A DNA stretch of 64,000 nucleotides from Nocardioides ferulae (GCF_003660455.1 NZ_QZVR01000015.1:86874-150873), one strand, 5' to 3'; numbered from the stretch's first letter, positions 39,372 through 48,524 are shown. Made by a program: numbers and translations. Notes: generated by a model from the letters alone, not told the origin.

Positions 39372-41087
39372 ATGGCCCACTCGACCGCCCTCAGCCCGCA
39401 GAACCGAGAGGCCGCCCTGGCCGCGATGGCAGCCACCGAGCTCGACGTCCTCGTGGTCGGCGGAGGCATCACCGGCGTCGGCACCGCGCTCGACGCCGTG
39501 ACCCGTGGGCTGAGCACCGGCCTGCTCGAGCAGCGCGACCTGGCCAGCGGCACCAGCAGCCGCAGCAGCAAGCTCGTGCACGGCGGCCTGCGCTACCTGG
39601 AGATGATGGACTTCCGGCTGGTCCGCGAGGCGCTGCAGGAGCGCGGCCTGCTGCTGACCCGGCTCGCCCCGCACCTGGTGCGGCCGGTGCCGTTCCTCTT
39701 CCCGTTGACCCACGCCGGCTGGGAGCGCCCCTACATCGGCGCCGGCCTGGCGATCTACGACGCGATGGCGATGGCCGGCAAGTACGACATGGGCGTGCCG
39801 AAGCACCGCCACCTGTTCCGCCGCCAGGTCGCCCGGATCGCGCCCGACTTCCGGGTCGACCAGATCTCCGGAGCGATCCGCTACTACGACTGCCAGGTCG
39901 ACGACGCGCGGCTGGTGCTGACCGTGGCCCGCACCGCCGCCGGCCACGGCGCGCACGTCGCCACCCGCACCAAGGTGGTCGGCTTCCTGCGCGAGGGCGA
40001 GCGCGTGGTGGGCGTGCGCGCGCGTGACCTGGCCACGGGACGCGAGCTCGAGATCCGAGCCAAGGTCGTCGTCAACGCGGCCGGCGTCTGGACCGACGAG
40101 ATCCAACAGATGGTCGGCGGCCGCGGCGCGCTCAACGTGCAGGCCAGCAAGGGCATCCACCTGGTGGTGCCCCGCGACCGGATCCGCTCCGAGGCGGGCT
40201 TCATCACCCGCACCGCCAGCTCGGTGCTGTTCGTCATCCCGTGGGGCCGGCACTGGATCATCGGCACCACCGACACCCCGTGGAACCTCGACAAGGCGCA
40301 CCCGGCGGCCAGCCGCACCGACATCGACTACGTGCTCGGCCACGTCAACCGGCTGCTCAAGGAGCCGCTGGACCACGACGACGTCGAGGGCGTCTACGCC
40401 GGGCTCCGGCCGCTGCTGCGCGGCGAGTCCGAGTCGACCAGCCGGTTCTCCCGCGAGCACACCGTGGTGATGCCGGTGCCGGGCCTGGTGCTGATCGCCG
40501 GCGGCAAGCTCACGACGTACCGCGTGATGGCCACGGACGCCGTGGACGCCGCCGCACACTCCCTGAGCAGCGCCGGCAGCCTGCCGGTGCGCGAGTCGAT
40601 CACCGACCGGGTGCGGCTGGTGGGGGCGGAGGGCTGGGAGACCCGCTCCAACCAGCGGGTGCAGCTGGCCCGGCGCTCCGGGCTGCACGTGGCCCGCATC
40701 GACCACCTGCTCGGACGCTTCGGTGGCCTCGTCGACGACCTGCTCGACCTGGTCGCCGAGCGGCCCGAGCTGGGCGAGCCGCTGCCGGGCGCGGAGGACT
40801 ACCTGGCCGCCGAGGTGGTCTACGCCGTCACCCACGAGGGCGCCCGCCACCTCGACGACCTGCTCACCCGCCGGTTGCCGGTCTCGATCGAGACCTTCGA
40901 CCGCGGGGTGGGCGCCGCCCCGCACGCCGCCCGGCTGATGGCCGCCGAGCTGGGCTGGGACGACGCGCGCACCGCGGACGAGGTCGACCACTACCTGCGC
41001 CGGGTGGAGGCGGAGCGGCAGAGCCAGCGGATGCTCACCGACCAGGAGGCCGACGAGGCGCGGGTGAAGGTGAGCGACTTCGGGTGA
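39372..41087 (+). CDS. glpD: glycerol-3-phosphate dehydrogenase (FAD)
   Basis: A 571-residue flavoprotein oxidising sn-glycerol-3-phosphate to dihydroxyacetone phosphate and passing electrons to quinone at the membrane. The FAD site is VLVVGGGITGVGTALDAVTRG at about 24-44, then SGTSSRSSKLVHGGLRYLE, the GlpD signatures WIIGTTDTPW and GGKLTTYRVMA, and a C-terminal helical domain. Full length. GAGACT lies 6 nt before the ATG, a weak leaderless-type match. It is divergent from the CapA gene across 165 nt. Confidence 0.96.
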   Translation: MAHSTALSPQNREAALAAMAATELDVLVVGGGITGVGTALDAVTRGLSTGLLEQRDLASGTSSRSSKLVHGGLRYLEMMDFRLVREALQERGLLLTRLAPHLVRPVPFLFPLTHAGWERPYIGAGLAIYDAMAMAGKYDMGVPKHRHLFRRQVARIAPDFRVDQISGAIRYYDCQVDDARLVLTVARTAAGHGAHVATRTKVVGFLREGERVVGVRARDLATGRELEIRAKVVVNAAGVWTDEIQQMVGGRGALNVQASKGIHLVVPRDRIRSEAGFITRTASSVLFVIPWGRHWIIGTTDTPWNLDKAHPAASRTDIDYVLGHVNRLLKEPLDHDDVEGVYAGLRPLLRGESESTSRFSREHTVVMPVPGLVLIAGGKLTTYRVMATDAVDAAAHSLSSAGSLPVRESITDRVRLVGAEGWETRSNQRVQLARRSGLHVARIDHLLGRFGGLVDDLLDLVAERPELGEPLPGAEDYLAAEVVYAVTHEGARHLDDLLTRRLPVSIETFDRGVGAAPHAARLMAAELGWDDARTADEVDHYLRRVEAERQSQRMLTDQEADEARVKVSDFG

Positions 41088-41138
41088 GTGACGGGCGGGT
41101 GCGGCGACCCGGGCCCAGCGGGACGGCTCGTTGACAGC

Positions 41139-41152
41139 TAGAACCTGTTCCA
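41139..41152. promoter_or_regulatory. KstR-like operator
   Basis: TAGAACCTGTTCCA fits TnnAACnnGTTnnA, the palindrome bound by the TetR-type repressor KstR that controls sterol catabolism in mycobacteria and rhodococci. It is preceded by a perfect TTGACA (41131-41136), so a bound repressor would cover the promoter. No kstR gene is in the window. Confidence 0.6.
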
Positions 41153-41218
41153 CCCATGCTGGCGCGGTCTGAGACCCACGTCACACTCCGTGACGCCGAC
41201 GTCGCCCAGGAGGCCGCG

Positions 41219-42355
41219 GTGACCCAGGCTCCGCCCCCGCCCGACACCAAGCTGCAGCGCACCAGCCGCGACGCGGCGGAGCTCGCCGCCCCGATCGCGG
41301 CCTGGCTGGCCACCGATCTGCCACCCGGCGCCGACCCGGTCGTGGAGATCCACGGAGGCTCCGACGCCAACGGGATGTCCTCGGAGACCCTCCCGCTCGA
41401 CGCGTCCTGGACCGACGGCGGCCGCCGCAGGACCGGCCGCTACGTCGCCCGCATCGCGCCGTCGGCCGACGACGTCCCGGTGTTCCCGGCGTACCGGCTC
41501 GCCGACCAGTACGACGCGATGCGCATCGTCGCCGAGACCACCGGGGTGCCGGTGCCCCAGGTGCGCTGGCTGGAGCCCACCGGTGACGTGATCGGCACCC
41601 CGTTCTTCCTCATGGACCGGCTCGAGGGCCGGGTGCCGCAGGACGTGCTGCCCTACAACTTCGGCGACAACTGGCTCTTCGACGCCACCCCCGAGCAGCA
41701 GCGGCGGCTGCAGGACAACACGGTGGCGGTGGTCGCCGGGCTGCACGGCATCCCCGACGCCGTCGAGACCTTCGGGTTCCTCGACGCCGGCAGGTCCGGC
41801 CACGCCGGCGAGACGCCGCTGCGCCGCAACCTGGCCCGCACCCGCGCCTGGTACGACTTCGCCGTCCCCGACGTCGGCCGCTCGCCGCTGGTGGAGCATG
41901 GCCTGGCCTGGCTCGCGGCGCACCCGCCGGTCGAGCGCGAGACGGTGCTGTGCTGGGGCGACTCCCGCATCGGCAACGTCCTCTACCGCGACTTCGCCCC
42001 GGTGGGCGTGCTCGACTGGGAGATGGCCGCGCTCGGCCCGCGCGAGGCGGACCTCGCATGGATGGTGTTCGCGCACCGGGTCTTCGAGACCATCACCGGG
42101 CTGCTGGAGCTGCCCGGCATGCCGCATTTCCTGCGCGCCGACGACGTGCGGACGACGTACCAGCAGCTCACCGGCGTCGAGCTGGCCGACTTCGGCTGGC
42201 ACCTGCTGCACGCGGCCGTGCAGTGGGGGGTGGTGTTCATGCGCACCGGCGCCCGGCAGATCCACTTCGGCGAGATCGAACGGCCCGCCGAGGTGGAGGG
42301 CCTCTTCCACCACCGGCCGCTGTTCGAGCAGCTGCTCGGAGAGGTCGGCGCCTGA
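41219..42355 (+). CDS. APH-fold phosphotransferase family protein
   Basis: A 378-residue aminoglycoside-phosphotransferase-fold protein. The catalytic loop is LCWGDSRIGNVLYRD and the metal loop GVLDWEMAALGPREADLAW; FFLMDRLEGRVP is the hinge. Relatives in actinobacteria cluster with acyl-CoA and sterol genes rather than antibiotic resistance. GTG 41219 was chosen because AGGAGG ends 5 nt before it; an ATG 63 nt upstream (41156) is in frame but lacks such a site and sits nearly on the KstR-like box. It overlaps the next gene by one base. Confidence 0.85.
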   Translation: MTQAPPPPDTKLQRTSRDAAELAAPIAAWLATDLPPGADPVVEIHGGSDANGMSSETLPLDASWTDGGRRRTGRYVARIAPSADDVPVFPAYRLADQYDAMRIVAETTGVPVPQVRWLEPTGDVIGTPFFLMDRLEGRVPQDVLPYNFGDNWLFDATPEQQRRLQDNTVAVVAGLHGIPDAVETFGFLDAGRSGHAGETPLRRNLARTRAWYDFAVPDVGRSPLVEHGLAWLAAHPPVERETVLCWGDSRIGNVLYRDFAPVGVLDWEMAALGPREADLAWMVFAHRVFETITGLLELPGMPHFLRADDVRTTYQQLTGVELADFGWHLLHAAVQWGVVFMRTGARQIHFGEIERPAEVEGLFHHRPLFEQLLGEVGA

Positions 42356-43455
42356 TGGTCGGCCCCCTCGACGAATACCCCCTCCACCAGGTCCCGCTCC
42401 CGGTGGAGTGGGTCGGCTCCAGCGACCGCAACTTCTACGACCGGTGGTACTTCAACGCCCACGACCGCACCGGTGACCTGTTCTTGATCACCGGCGCCGG
42501 CTACTACCCCAACCTGGGCACCAAGGACGCGTTCGTGCTGCTACGCCGCGGCGACCGTCAGGTGTCGCTGCAGCTCGGCGACCCGATCGACGGTGACCGG
42601 ATGAACCCGCACGTCGGCCCCTACCGGGTCGAGATCGCCGAGCCGCTGCGCCGGCTGCGGGTGGTGCTGGAGGAGACCGAGGGCATCGCCTGCGACCTGA
42701 CCTGGGAGGGCTCCTTCGACGTCGTCCAGGAGCAGCCGCACGTGATGCGCTCCGGCAGCCGGGTCACCCTCGACGCGCAGCGCTTCGCCCAGGTCGGCAC
42801 CTGGAGCGGGGCGGTCGTGGTCGACGGCGAGGAGATCGCGGTGACCCCCGACCGCTGGGTCGGCACCCGCGACCGCTCCTGGGGCATCCGGCCGGTGGGC
42901 GAGCCCGAGCCGGCCGGCGCGCCGGCGTCGCCGCCGTTCGACGGCATGTGGTGGCTCTACGTGCCGCTGCGCTTCGACGACTTCGCGGTGGTGCTGATCC
43001 TCCAGGAGGACCCGTCGGGGTTCCGCACCCTCAACGACTGCAGCCGGATCTGGCGCGACGGGCGCGTCGAGCAGCTCGGCTGGCCGCTGGTGGACATCCG
43101 GTACGCCGCGGGGACCCGCACGCCCACCGGTGCGACCATCCGGTGCACCGCGCCCGACGGCAAGCCGGTCGTGCTCGAGGTCGAGTCGCTGCTTCCGGTG
43201 CCGCTGCACGTCGGCGGCGGCTACGGCGGCGACCCCGACTGGACGCACGGACAGTGGTTCGGTCCGGGCCACGTCGCCCGCCGCAACTACGACATGACCG
43301 ACGAGGCGGTCCGGGGGCGGTTCATGTTCGGCTGCGTCGACCACGTCGGCCGGGCCACCTGCGACGGCGCCGAGGGCTGGGGGCTGTTCGAGCACTTCGC
43401 CATCGGCCGCCACGACCCCAGCGGCTTCGGCGACTGGTTCGCCACCGCCCCCTGA
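42355..43455 (+). CDS. lipocalin-like (AttH/CrtC-type) protein of unknown function
   Basis: A 366-residue, strand-rich protein. WVGTRDRSWGIRP resembles the RDHSWG signature of AttH/CrtC hydratase-like double beta-barrels; FYDRWYFNAHD and DVVQEQPHVMRSG add to this. Absence of a signal peptide suggests it is cytosolic. Its ATG overlaps the stop of the APH-like gene by one base, so the two are translated together and probably act in the same lipid-related pathway. The assignment is by motif only. Confidence 0.7.
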   Translation: MVGPLDEYPLHQVPLPVEWVGSSDRNFYDRWYFNAHDRTGDLFLITGAGYYPNLGTKDAFVLLRRGDRQVSLQLGDPIDGDRMNPHVGPYRVEIAEPLRRLRVVLEETEGIACDLTWEGSFDVVQEQPHVMRSGSRVTLDAQRFAQVGTWSGAVVVDGEEIAVTPDRWVGTRDRSWGIRPVGEPEPAGAPASPPFDGMWWLYVPLRFDDFAVVLILQEDPSGFRTLNDCSRIWRDGRVEQLGWPLVDIRYAAGTRTPTGATIRCTAPDGKPVVLEVESLLPVPLHVGGGYGGDPDWTHGQWFGPGHVARRNYDMTDEAVRGRFMFGCVDHVGRATCDGAEGWGLFEHFAIGRHDPSGFGDWFATAP

Positions 43456-43480
43456 GCATCCGCGACGAGAGAGAGACTCC

Positions 43481-44941
43481 ATGACCCAGACCCTGGACCG
43501 CGACGCCTTCTTCATCGGCGGGACCTGGCGGGCGCCGGCCACTGCCGAGACGCTCCAGGTGGTCTCGCCGCACACCGAGGAGGTCGTGGCGACGGTCCCG
43601 GCCGGCAGCCCGGCCGACGTGGACGCCGCCGTGGCGGCGGCGCGCCAGGCCTTCGACACCGGCCCGTGGCCGCGGATGAGCCCGCAGGAGCGGATCGAGG
43701 TGGTGCAGGCGTTCTCCGGTCTCTACGCCGCACGGCTGGCCGAGATGGCCGACCTGATCAGCCTCGAGATGGGCTCGCCGACGTCGTTCTCGAACCTGGC
43801 CCAGGCGCCGGCGCCGTGGATGATGGTGGAGGCGTTCCTCGGCATTGCCCGGGAGTTCCCGTGGGAGGAGACCCGCCCGGGGGCGCTGGGCGCCGACGTC
43901 ATCGTGCGCCGCGAGCCGGTCGGCGTCGTCGCCGCGATCCCGCCGTGGAACGTCCCGCAGTTCACGACGATGTCGAAGGTGGTGCCGGCGCTGCTCGCCG
44001 GCTGCACGGTGGTCGTCAAGCCCGCGCCGGAGACGCCGCTGGACGCCTACCTGATGGCCGAGCTGCTCGCCGAGGCCGGCGTCCCCGACGGCGTGGTCAA
44101 CTTCGTCGCCGCCGGCCGCGAGGTCGGGGAGCACCTGGTCGCCCACCCCGGCGTGGACAAGGTGGCCTTCACCGGCTCCACGGCGGCCGGCCGCAAGATC
44201 GCCTCCGTGTGCGGCGAGCAGCTCAAGCGGGTCAGCCTCGAGCTGGGCGGCAAGTCCGCGGCGATCGTGCTCGACGACGCCGACCTGGGCGCCACGATGG
44301 AGGGTCTGAAGTTCATCGGGCTGATGAACTCCGGCCAGGCGTGTGTGGCGCAGACCCGCATCCTGGCCTCGCGCCGCAACTACGCCGCGGTGGTCGACGC
44401 GCTCGCCGAGACCGTCTCGTCGATGGCGGTCGGTGACCCGATGGACCCCGCGACCGAGGTGGGGCCGATGGTGGCCCAGCGCCAGCAGGAGCGGGTCGAG
44501 AAGTACATCGCGCTGGGCCAGGAGGAGGGTGCCCGGGTGGTGGTCGGCGGCAACGGCCGCCCCGATGGTCTGGACCGCGGCTGGTACGTCCGGCCCACCG
44601 TCTTCGCCGACGTCGACAACCGGATGCGGATCGCCCGAGAGGAGATCTTCGGGCCGGTGCTGTCGGTGATCCCCTTCGACGACGTCGACGACGCGGTCCG
44701 GATCGCCAACGACTCCGACTACGGGCTGGCGGGCACGGTCTGGACCGGGGACCAGGAGGCCGGGCTCGACGTCGCCCGCCGGGTTCGCGCCGGAACCTAC
44801 GGTGTGAACACCTACACGATGGACTTCGCGGCCCCGTTCGGCGGCCACAAGGCCTCCGGCATCGGGCGTGAGTTCGGCCCCGAGGGGCTGGCCCACTACA
44901 CCGAGCTGAAGTCGATCTACCCGACCACGCCGGGCATGTGA
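43481..44941 (+). CDS. NAD(P)+-dependent aldehyde dehydrogenase
   Basis: A 486-residue ALDH of normal length. IPPWNVPQFTT is the cofactor-site segment, FTGSTAAGRKI the Rossmann turn, LELGGKSAAIVL holds the general-base Glu, NSGQACVAQTRI the nucleophile Cys (about residue 288), and EEIFGPVLSVIPFD follows. Substrate specificity cannot be set; the neighbourhood suggests a lipid-derived aldehyde. ATG start behind GAGAGAGA, 26 nt after the previous gene, likely in the same operon. Confidence 0.93.
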   Translation: MTQTLDRDAFFIGGTWRAPATAETLQVVSPHTEEVVATVPAGSPADVDAAVAAARQAFDTGPWPRMSPQERIEVVQAFSGLYAARLAEMADLISLEMGSPTSFSNLAQAPAPWMMVEAFLGIAREFPWEETRPGALGADVIVRREPVGVVAAIPPWNVPQFTTMSKVVPALLAGCTVVVKPAPETPLDAYLMAELLAEAGVPDGVVNFVAAGREVGEHLVAHPGVDKVAFTGSTAAGRKIASVCGEQLKRVSLELGGKSAAIVLDDADLGATMEGLKFIGLMNSGQACVAQTRILASRRNYAAVVDALAETVSSMAVGDPMDPATEVGPMVAQRQQERVEKYIALGQEEGARVVVGGNGRPDGLDRGWYVRPTVFADVDNRMRIAREEIFGPVLSVIPFDDVDDAVRIANDSDYGLAGTVWTGDQEAGLDVARRVRAGTYGVNTYTMDFAAPFGGHKASGIGREFGPEGLAHYTELKSIYPTTPGM

Positions 44942-45014
44942 GCGTCGGTCGGCTCCCGGGGAGCAGCGCAGATCGGTTTACAGCACAAGGTGATGTGTCA
45001 AACCCGACACTGGG

Positions 45015-45059
45015 CTACCCGAGGGTAGGCAGGGAGACCCCCGTCACATACCCTCGGTA
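45015..45059. promoter_or_regulatory. two inverted repeats before gabD2
   Basis: CTACCC-GA-GGGTAG (45015-45028) and TACC-CTC-GGTA (45049-45059) lie in the 121-base gap before the second aldehyde dehydrogenase; the second ends 3 nt before its ATG. They share the TACCC core and could be a repressor operator pair. Confidence 0.4.
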
Positions 45060-45062
45060 CCC

Positions 45063-46685
45063 ATGAGCGCCCCCACCCCCAGCCACGCCGGCGGCCCGGT
45101 CGTCGAGGGACCCCACGACCCCGAGCACGACCCGCGCGCGGCGTACGCCCTCGAGCCCGAGTACGTCGACTCCCTCACCCGCCGGATCCTGGCCTCCTCG
45201 GGGGAGACCCGCCAGGTGCACTCGCCGATCAACGGCGCGCCGCTGGCCAACATCCCGCAGTCCACCGACCGTGACGTGGCGGAGGCCTTCGACCGGGCCC
45301 GCCGGGCCCAGGCGGCGTGGGCGCGCACCTCGCTGGACCACCGGGCCGCGCTGCTGCTGCGCCTGCACGACCTCGTGCTCGACCGGCAGGACGAGATCAT
45401 CGACCTGATCGTGTGGGAGTCCGGCAAGGCCCGCAAGCACGCCTTCGACGAGCCGCTGCACATCGCGCTCACCGCCCGCTACTACGGGCGCACCGCCCAC
45501 GAGCACCTCGACACCCAGCGCAAGCTCGGCGTCGTCCCGGGGCTCACCCGGGTCGAGGTCAACCGGGTCGCCAAGGGCGTCGTCGGCATCATCTCGCCGT
45601 GGAACTACCCGTTCACGATGGCGCTGTGCGACGGCCTCCCGGCGTTGCTGGCCGGCAATGCGGTGGTCACCAAGCCCGACTCCCAGACCATGCTCTCGGC
45701 GCTGCTGGGCGCGCAGCTGCTCGAGGAGGCCGGCTTCCCGAAGGACCTCTGGCAGGTCGTCGCCGGTCCGGGCTCGAAGGTCGGCACCTCGATCATCTCC
45801 CGCGCCGACTACATCTGCTTCACCGGCTCCACCGCCACCGGCAAGCTGATCGCCAAGCAGTGCGCCGACCGGCTGATCGGCTGCTCGCTCGAGCTCGGCG
45901 GCAAGAACCCGATCCTGGTGCTGCGCGACGCCGACATCGAGAAGGCCGCCGAGGGCGCCGTGCGAGCGGCGTTCTCCAACGCCGGCCAGCTGTGCGTCTC
46001 GATGGAGCGGATGTTCGTCGCCGACGCGATCTACGACCGGTTCCTCGAGCGGTTCGCCGCCCGCACCCAGGCGATGACGCTGGGCGCCTCGCTCGACTGG
46101 GGCACCGATATGGGCTCGCTGATCAGCGCCGACCAGCTCGACGCGGTGGTCCACCACGTCGACGAGGCGGTCGCCAAGGGTGCCCGGGTGCGCGCCGGCG
46201 GTCGGGCCCGCCCCGACCTGGGTCCGTTCATGTACGAGCCGACCATCCTCGAAGGCGTCACCCCCGACATGGCCTGCTTCGGCGACGAGACGTTCGGCCC
46301 GGTCATCTCGGTCTACCGCTTCCACGACGAGGCCGACGCGGTGGCCCGCGCCAACGAGGGCCAGTACGGCCTGAACGCCTCGATCTACAGCCAGGACGGC
46401 AAGCGGGCCCGCGAGCTCGCGGCCCAGATCAAGTGCGGCACCGTCAACATCAACGAGGCGTTCGGGGCCACGTTCGCCAGCGTCGACTCGCCGATGGGCG
46501 GCATGCGCGAGTCCGGCATGGGCCGCCGGCAGGGCAGCGAGGGGATCCACCGCTACACCGAGTCGCAGTCGGTGGCGACCCAGCGGCTGATCCGGTTCGC
46601 GCCGATGCTCGGCATGTCCGACGCGGCGTACGCGAAGGTGATGACCGCGAACCTGCGGCTGATGAAGAAGCTGGGACGAGCATGA
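45063..46685 (+). CDS. gabD2: succinic semialdehyde dehydrogenase (GabD2-like)
   Basis: A 540-residue ALDH-superfamily protein. GIISPWNYPFTMALCDGLPALLAGNAVVTKPDS is the cofactor region, LELGGKNPILVLRDADIEKA carries the base Glu, NAGQLCVSMERMFV the nucleophile Cys, and the C-terminus is long (MLGMSDAAYAKVMTANLRLMKKLGRA). The long N-terminus and RYYGRTAHEHLDTQRK match the GabD2 (Rv1731-type) enzymes, which oxidise succinic semialdehyde. In this cluster it could also handle another aldehyde. choD follows 88 nt later. Confidence 0.88.
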   Translation: MSAPTPSHAGGPVVEGPHDPEHDPRAAYALEPEYVDSLTRRILASSGETRQVHSPINGAPLANIPQSTDRDVAEAFDRARRAQAAWARTSLDHRAALLLRLHDLVLDRQDEIIDLIVWESGKARKHAFDEPLHIALTARYYGRTAHEHLDTQRKLGVVPGLTRVEVNRVAKGVVGIISPWNYPFTMALCDGLPALLAGNAVVTKPDSQTMLSALLGAQLLEEAGFPKDLWQVVAGPGSKVGTSIISRADYICFTGSTATGKLIAKQCADRLIGCSLELGGKNPILVLRDADIEKAAEGAVRAAFSNAGQLCVSMERMFVADAIYDRFLERFAARTQAMTLGASLDWGTDMGSLISADQLDAVVHHVDEAVAKGARVRAGGRARPDLGPFMYEPTILEGVTPDMACFGDETFGPVISVYRFHDEADAVARANEGQYGLNASIYSQDGKRARELAAQIKCGTVNINEAFGATFASVDSPMGGMRESGMGRRQGSEGIHRYTESQSVATQRLIRFAPMLGMSDAAYAKVMTANLRLMKKLGRA

Positions 46686-46693
46686 ACCCCACC

Positions 46694-46755
46694 CCACGAC
46701 GTCGCGGGGCTCCCCCGCTCCGCTCCTCCGCGCCCACGATGCCGCGGGGACCCCG
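46694..46755. repeat. pair of 22-bp imperfect direct repeats between gabD2 and choD
   Basis: The segments 46694-46715 and 46734-46755 share 17 of 22 positions (CCACGA, then CGCGGGG), offset by 40 bp. They fill most of the gap before choD. Function not evident. Confidence 0.45.
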
Positions 46756-46773
46756 AGGCACCGAAGGATGAGC

Positions 46774-48501
46774 ATGAGTGACGCATTCGACTACGACGTC
46801 CTGGTCGTCGGCTCCGGCTTCGGTGGCTCGGTCACGGCGCTGCGGCTGACCGAGAAGGGCTACCGCGTCGGCGTCATCGAGGCCGGCGCGCGCTTCCGGG
46901 ACGAGGACTTCCCGGCGACCTCGTTCCAGGTGGATCGCTACCTGTTCCAGCCGCGGCTGGGCTGCTACGGCATCCAGCGCATCGACGCGCTCAAGGACTG
47001 CCTGATCGTCTCCGGTGCCGGCGTCGGCGGCGGCTCGCTGGTCTACGCGAACACGCTCTACGAGCCGCTCCCGGCGTTCTACACCGATCCCCAGTGGAGC
47101 CACATCACCGACTGGAAGTCCGAGCTGGCTCCCTACTACGACCAGGCCAAGCGGATGCTCGGCGTCGTCGAGAACCCGCTGCGCACCCCCTCCGACGAGG
47201 TGATGGAGAAGGTCGCGGTCGAGATGGGCGTGGGCGACACCTTCCACCCGACCCCCGTGGGCGTGTTCTTCGGCGGCCCGGGCGGTGAGCAGGCCGAGCC
47301 GGGCAGCGAGGTGGCCGACCCGTTCTTCGGGGGCGCCGGCCCGGCGCGCAACACCTGCATCGGCTGCGGCGAGTGCATGACCGGCTGCCGGCACAACGCC
47401 AAGAACACCCTGGTCAAGAACTACCTCTACCTCGCCGAGCGCAACGGGGCCCGGGTGATGCCGCTGACGACGGTGACCCGCATCCAGCCGCGCGCGGGCG
47501 GGGGATACGACGTGCACATCCGGTTCACCAAGGCCAAGACCGACCGGCCGTCGGTACGCCGGGTGCTGACCGCCGAGCAGGTCGTGCTGGCGGCCGCCTC
47601 GCTCGGCACCCAGCGGCTGCTGCACCGGATGCGCGACGAAGGCTATCTGCCGCGGCTCTCCCAGCGGCTGGGCTACCTCTCGCGCACGAACTCCGAGTCG
47701 ATCCTGGGCGCGATCGCTCCGGACCTGAGCGTGGACTACAGCCAGGGCATCGCGATCACCTCCAGCTTCCATCCCGATCCCGACACCCACATCGAGCCGG
47801 TCCGCTACGGCAAGGGCAGCAACTTCATGTCGCTGATGCAGACCGTGCTCACCGACGGCGACGGGCCCGCGCCACGCTGGCAGACCTGGCTGAAGGAGAT
47901 CTGGAAGCAGCGCCGCAACGTGCCGGACCTCTACGACCTCAAGCACTGGTCGGAGCGCACGGTGATCGCGCTGGTGATGCAGAGCCTGGACAACTCGATC
48001 ACGACCTACACCAAGCGGATCCCGCTGACGAAGCGGCGCTATCTGACCTCCGAGCAGGGGCACGGCGTGCCCAACCCCACCTGGATCCCGGCGGCCAACA
48101 AGGCGGCGCGGTCCATCGCCCGGCTGATCGGGGGGGTGCCCGGCGGCAACATCGGCGAGCCGTTCAACCGCCCGCTCACCGCCCACTTCCTCGGCGGGTG
48201 CGCGATCGGCGACTCGCCCGAGACCGGCGTGATCGACCCCTACCAGCGCGTCTACGGCCACCCTGGCCTGCATGTCGCCGACGGATCGGCGATCACCGCG
48301 AACCTGGGGGTGAACCCGTCGCTGACGATCACCGCCCAGGCCGAGCGGGCGATGTCGATGTGGCCCAACAAGGGCGAGCCCGACCCGCGGCCACCGCTCG
48401 GGGCCGGCTACGTCCGGATCGCGCCGGTGCCGCCGAAGAGCCTGGCCGTCCCGCCGCACGCCCCGGCCGCCCTGCGGCTGCCGGTGGTCGGCGTCAGCTG
48501 A
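46774..48501 (+). CDS. choD: GMC oxidoreductase, cholesterol oxidase-like (ChoD)
   Basis: A 575-residue FAD protein close to M. tuberculosis ChoD: YDVLVVGSGFGGSVTALRLTEKGYRVGVIEAG at the FAD site, GAGVGGGSLVYANTL, TRTNSESILGA, HIEPVRYGKGSN, WSERTVIALVMQ and HFLGGCAIGDSPETGVIDPY. Residues 195-205 read CIGCGECMTGC, a CX2CX2CX3C arrangement like that of [4Fe-4S] ferredoxin sites. No signal peptide. ATG 46774 has GAAGG 6 nt before it; the ATG 6 nt upstream touches that site. Position near guaB-guaB3 is shared with mycobacteria. Whether sterol is the true substrate is unsettled even for ChoD. Confidence 0.92.
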   Translation: MSDAFDYDVLVVGSGFGGSVTALRLTEKGYRVGVIEAGARFRDEDFPATSFQVDRYLFQPRLGCYGIQRIDALKDCLIVSGAGVGGGSLVYANTLYEPLPAFYTDPQWSHITDWKSELAPYYDQAKRMLGVVENPLRTPSDEVMEKVAVEMGVGDTFHPTPVGVFFGGPGGEQAEPGSEVADPFFGGAGPARNTCIGCGECMTGCRHNAKNTLVKNYLYLAERNGARVMPLTTVTRIQPRAGGGYDVHIRFTKAKTDRPSVRRVLTAEQVVLAAASLGTQRLLHRMRDEGYLPRLSQRLGYLSRTNSESILGAIAPDLSVDYSQGIAITSSFHPDPDTHIEPVRYGKGSNFMSLMQTVLTDGDGPAPRWQTWLKEIWKQRRNVPDLYDLKHWSERTVIALVMQSLDNSITTYTKRIPLTKRRYLTSEQGHGVPNPTWIPAANKAARSIARLIGGVPGGNIGEPFNRPLTAHFLGGCAIGDSPETGVIDPYQRVYGHPGLHVADGSAITANLGVNPSLTITAQAERAMSMWPNKGEPDPRPPLGAGYVRIAPVPPKSLAVPPHAPAALRLPVVGVS

Positions 48502-48524
48502 CGGCCGGCTCTCGGGCGGGCGGA

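Noticed and set aside
41156..41218. Longer N-terminus for the APH-fold protein
   Set aside because: The upstream ATG lacks a ribosome binding site and lies 4 nt from the KstR-like box, while the GTG at 41219 has AGGAGG at the correct distance.
41219..42355. Aminoglycoside resistance gene
   Set aside because: Only the fold is shared; family members of this kind cluster with lipid metabolism, and the catalytic loop is WGDSRIGN, not the HGD form of typical resistance kinases.
46694..46755. Insertion sequence ends
   Set aside because: The two similar 22-bp segments are direct, imperfect and only 40 bp apart, with no transposase.
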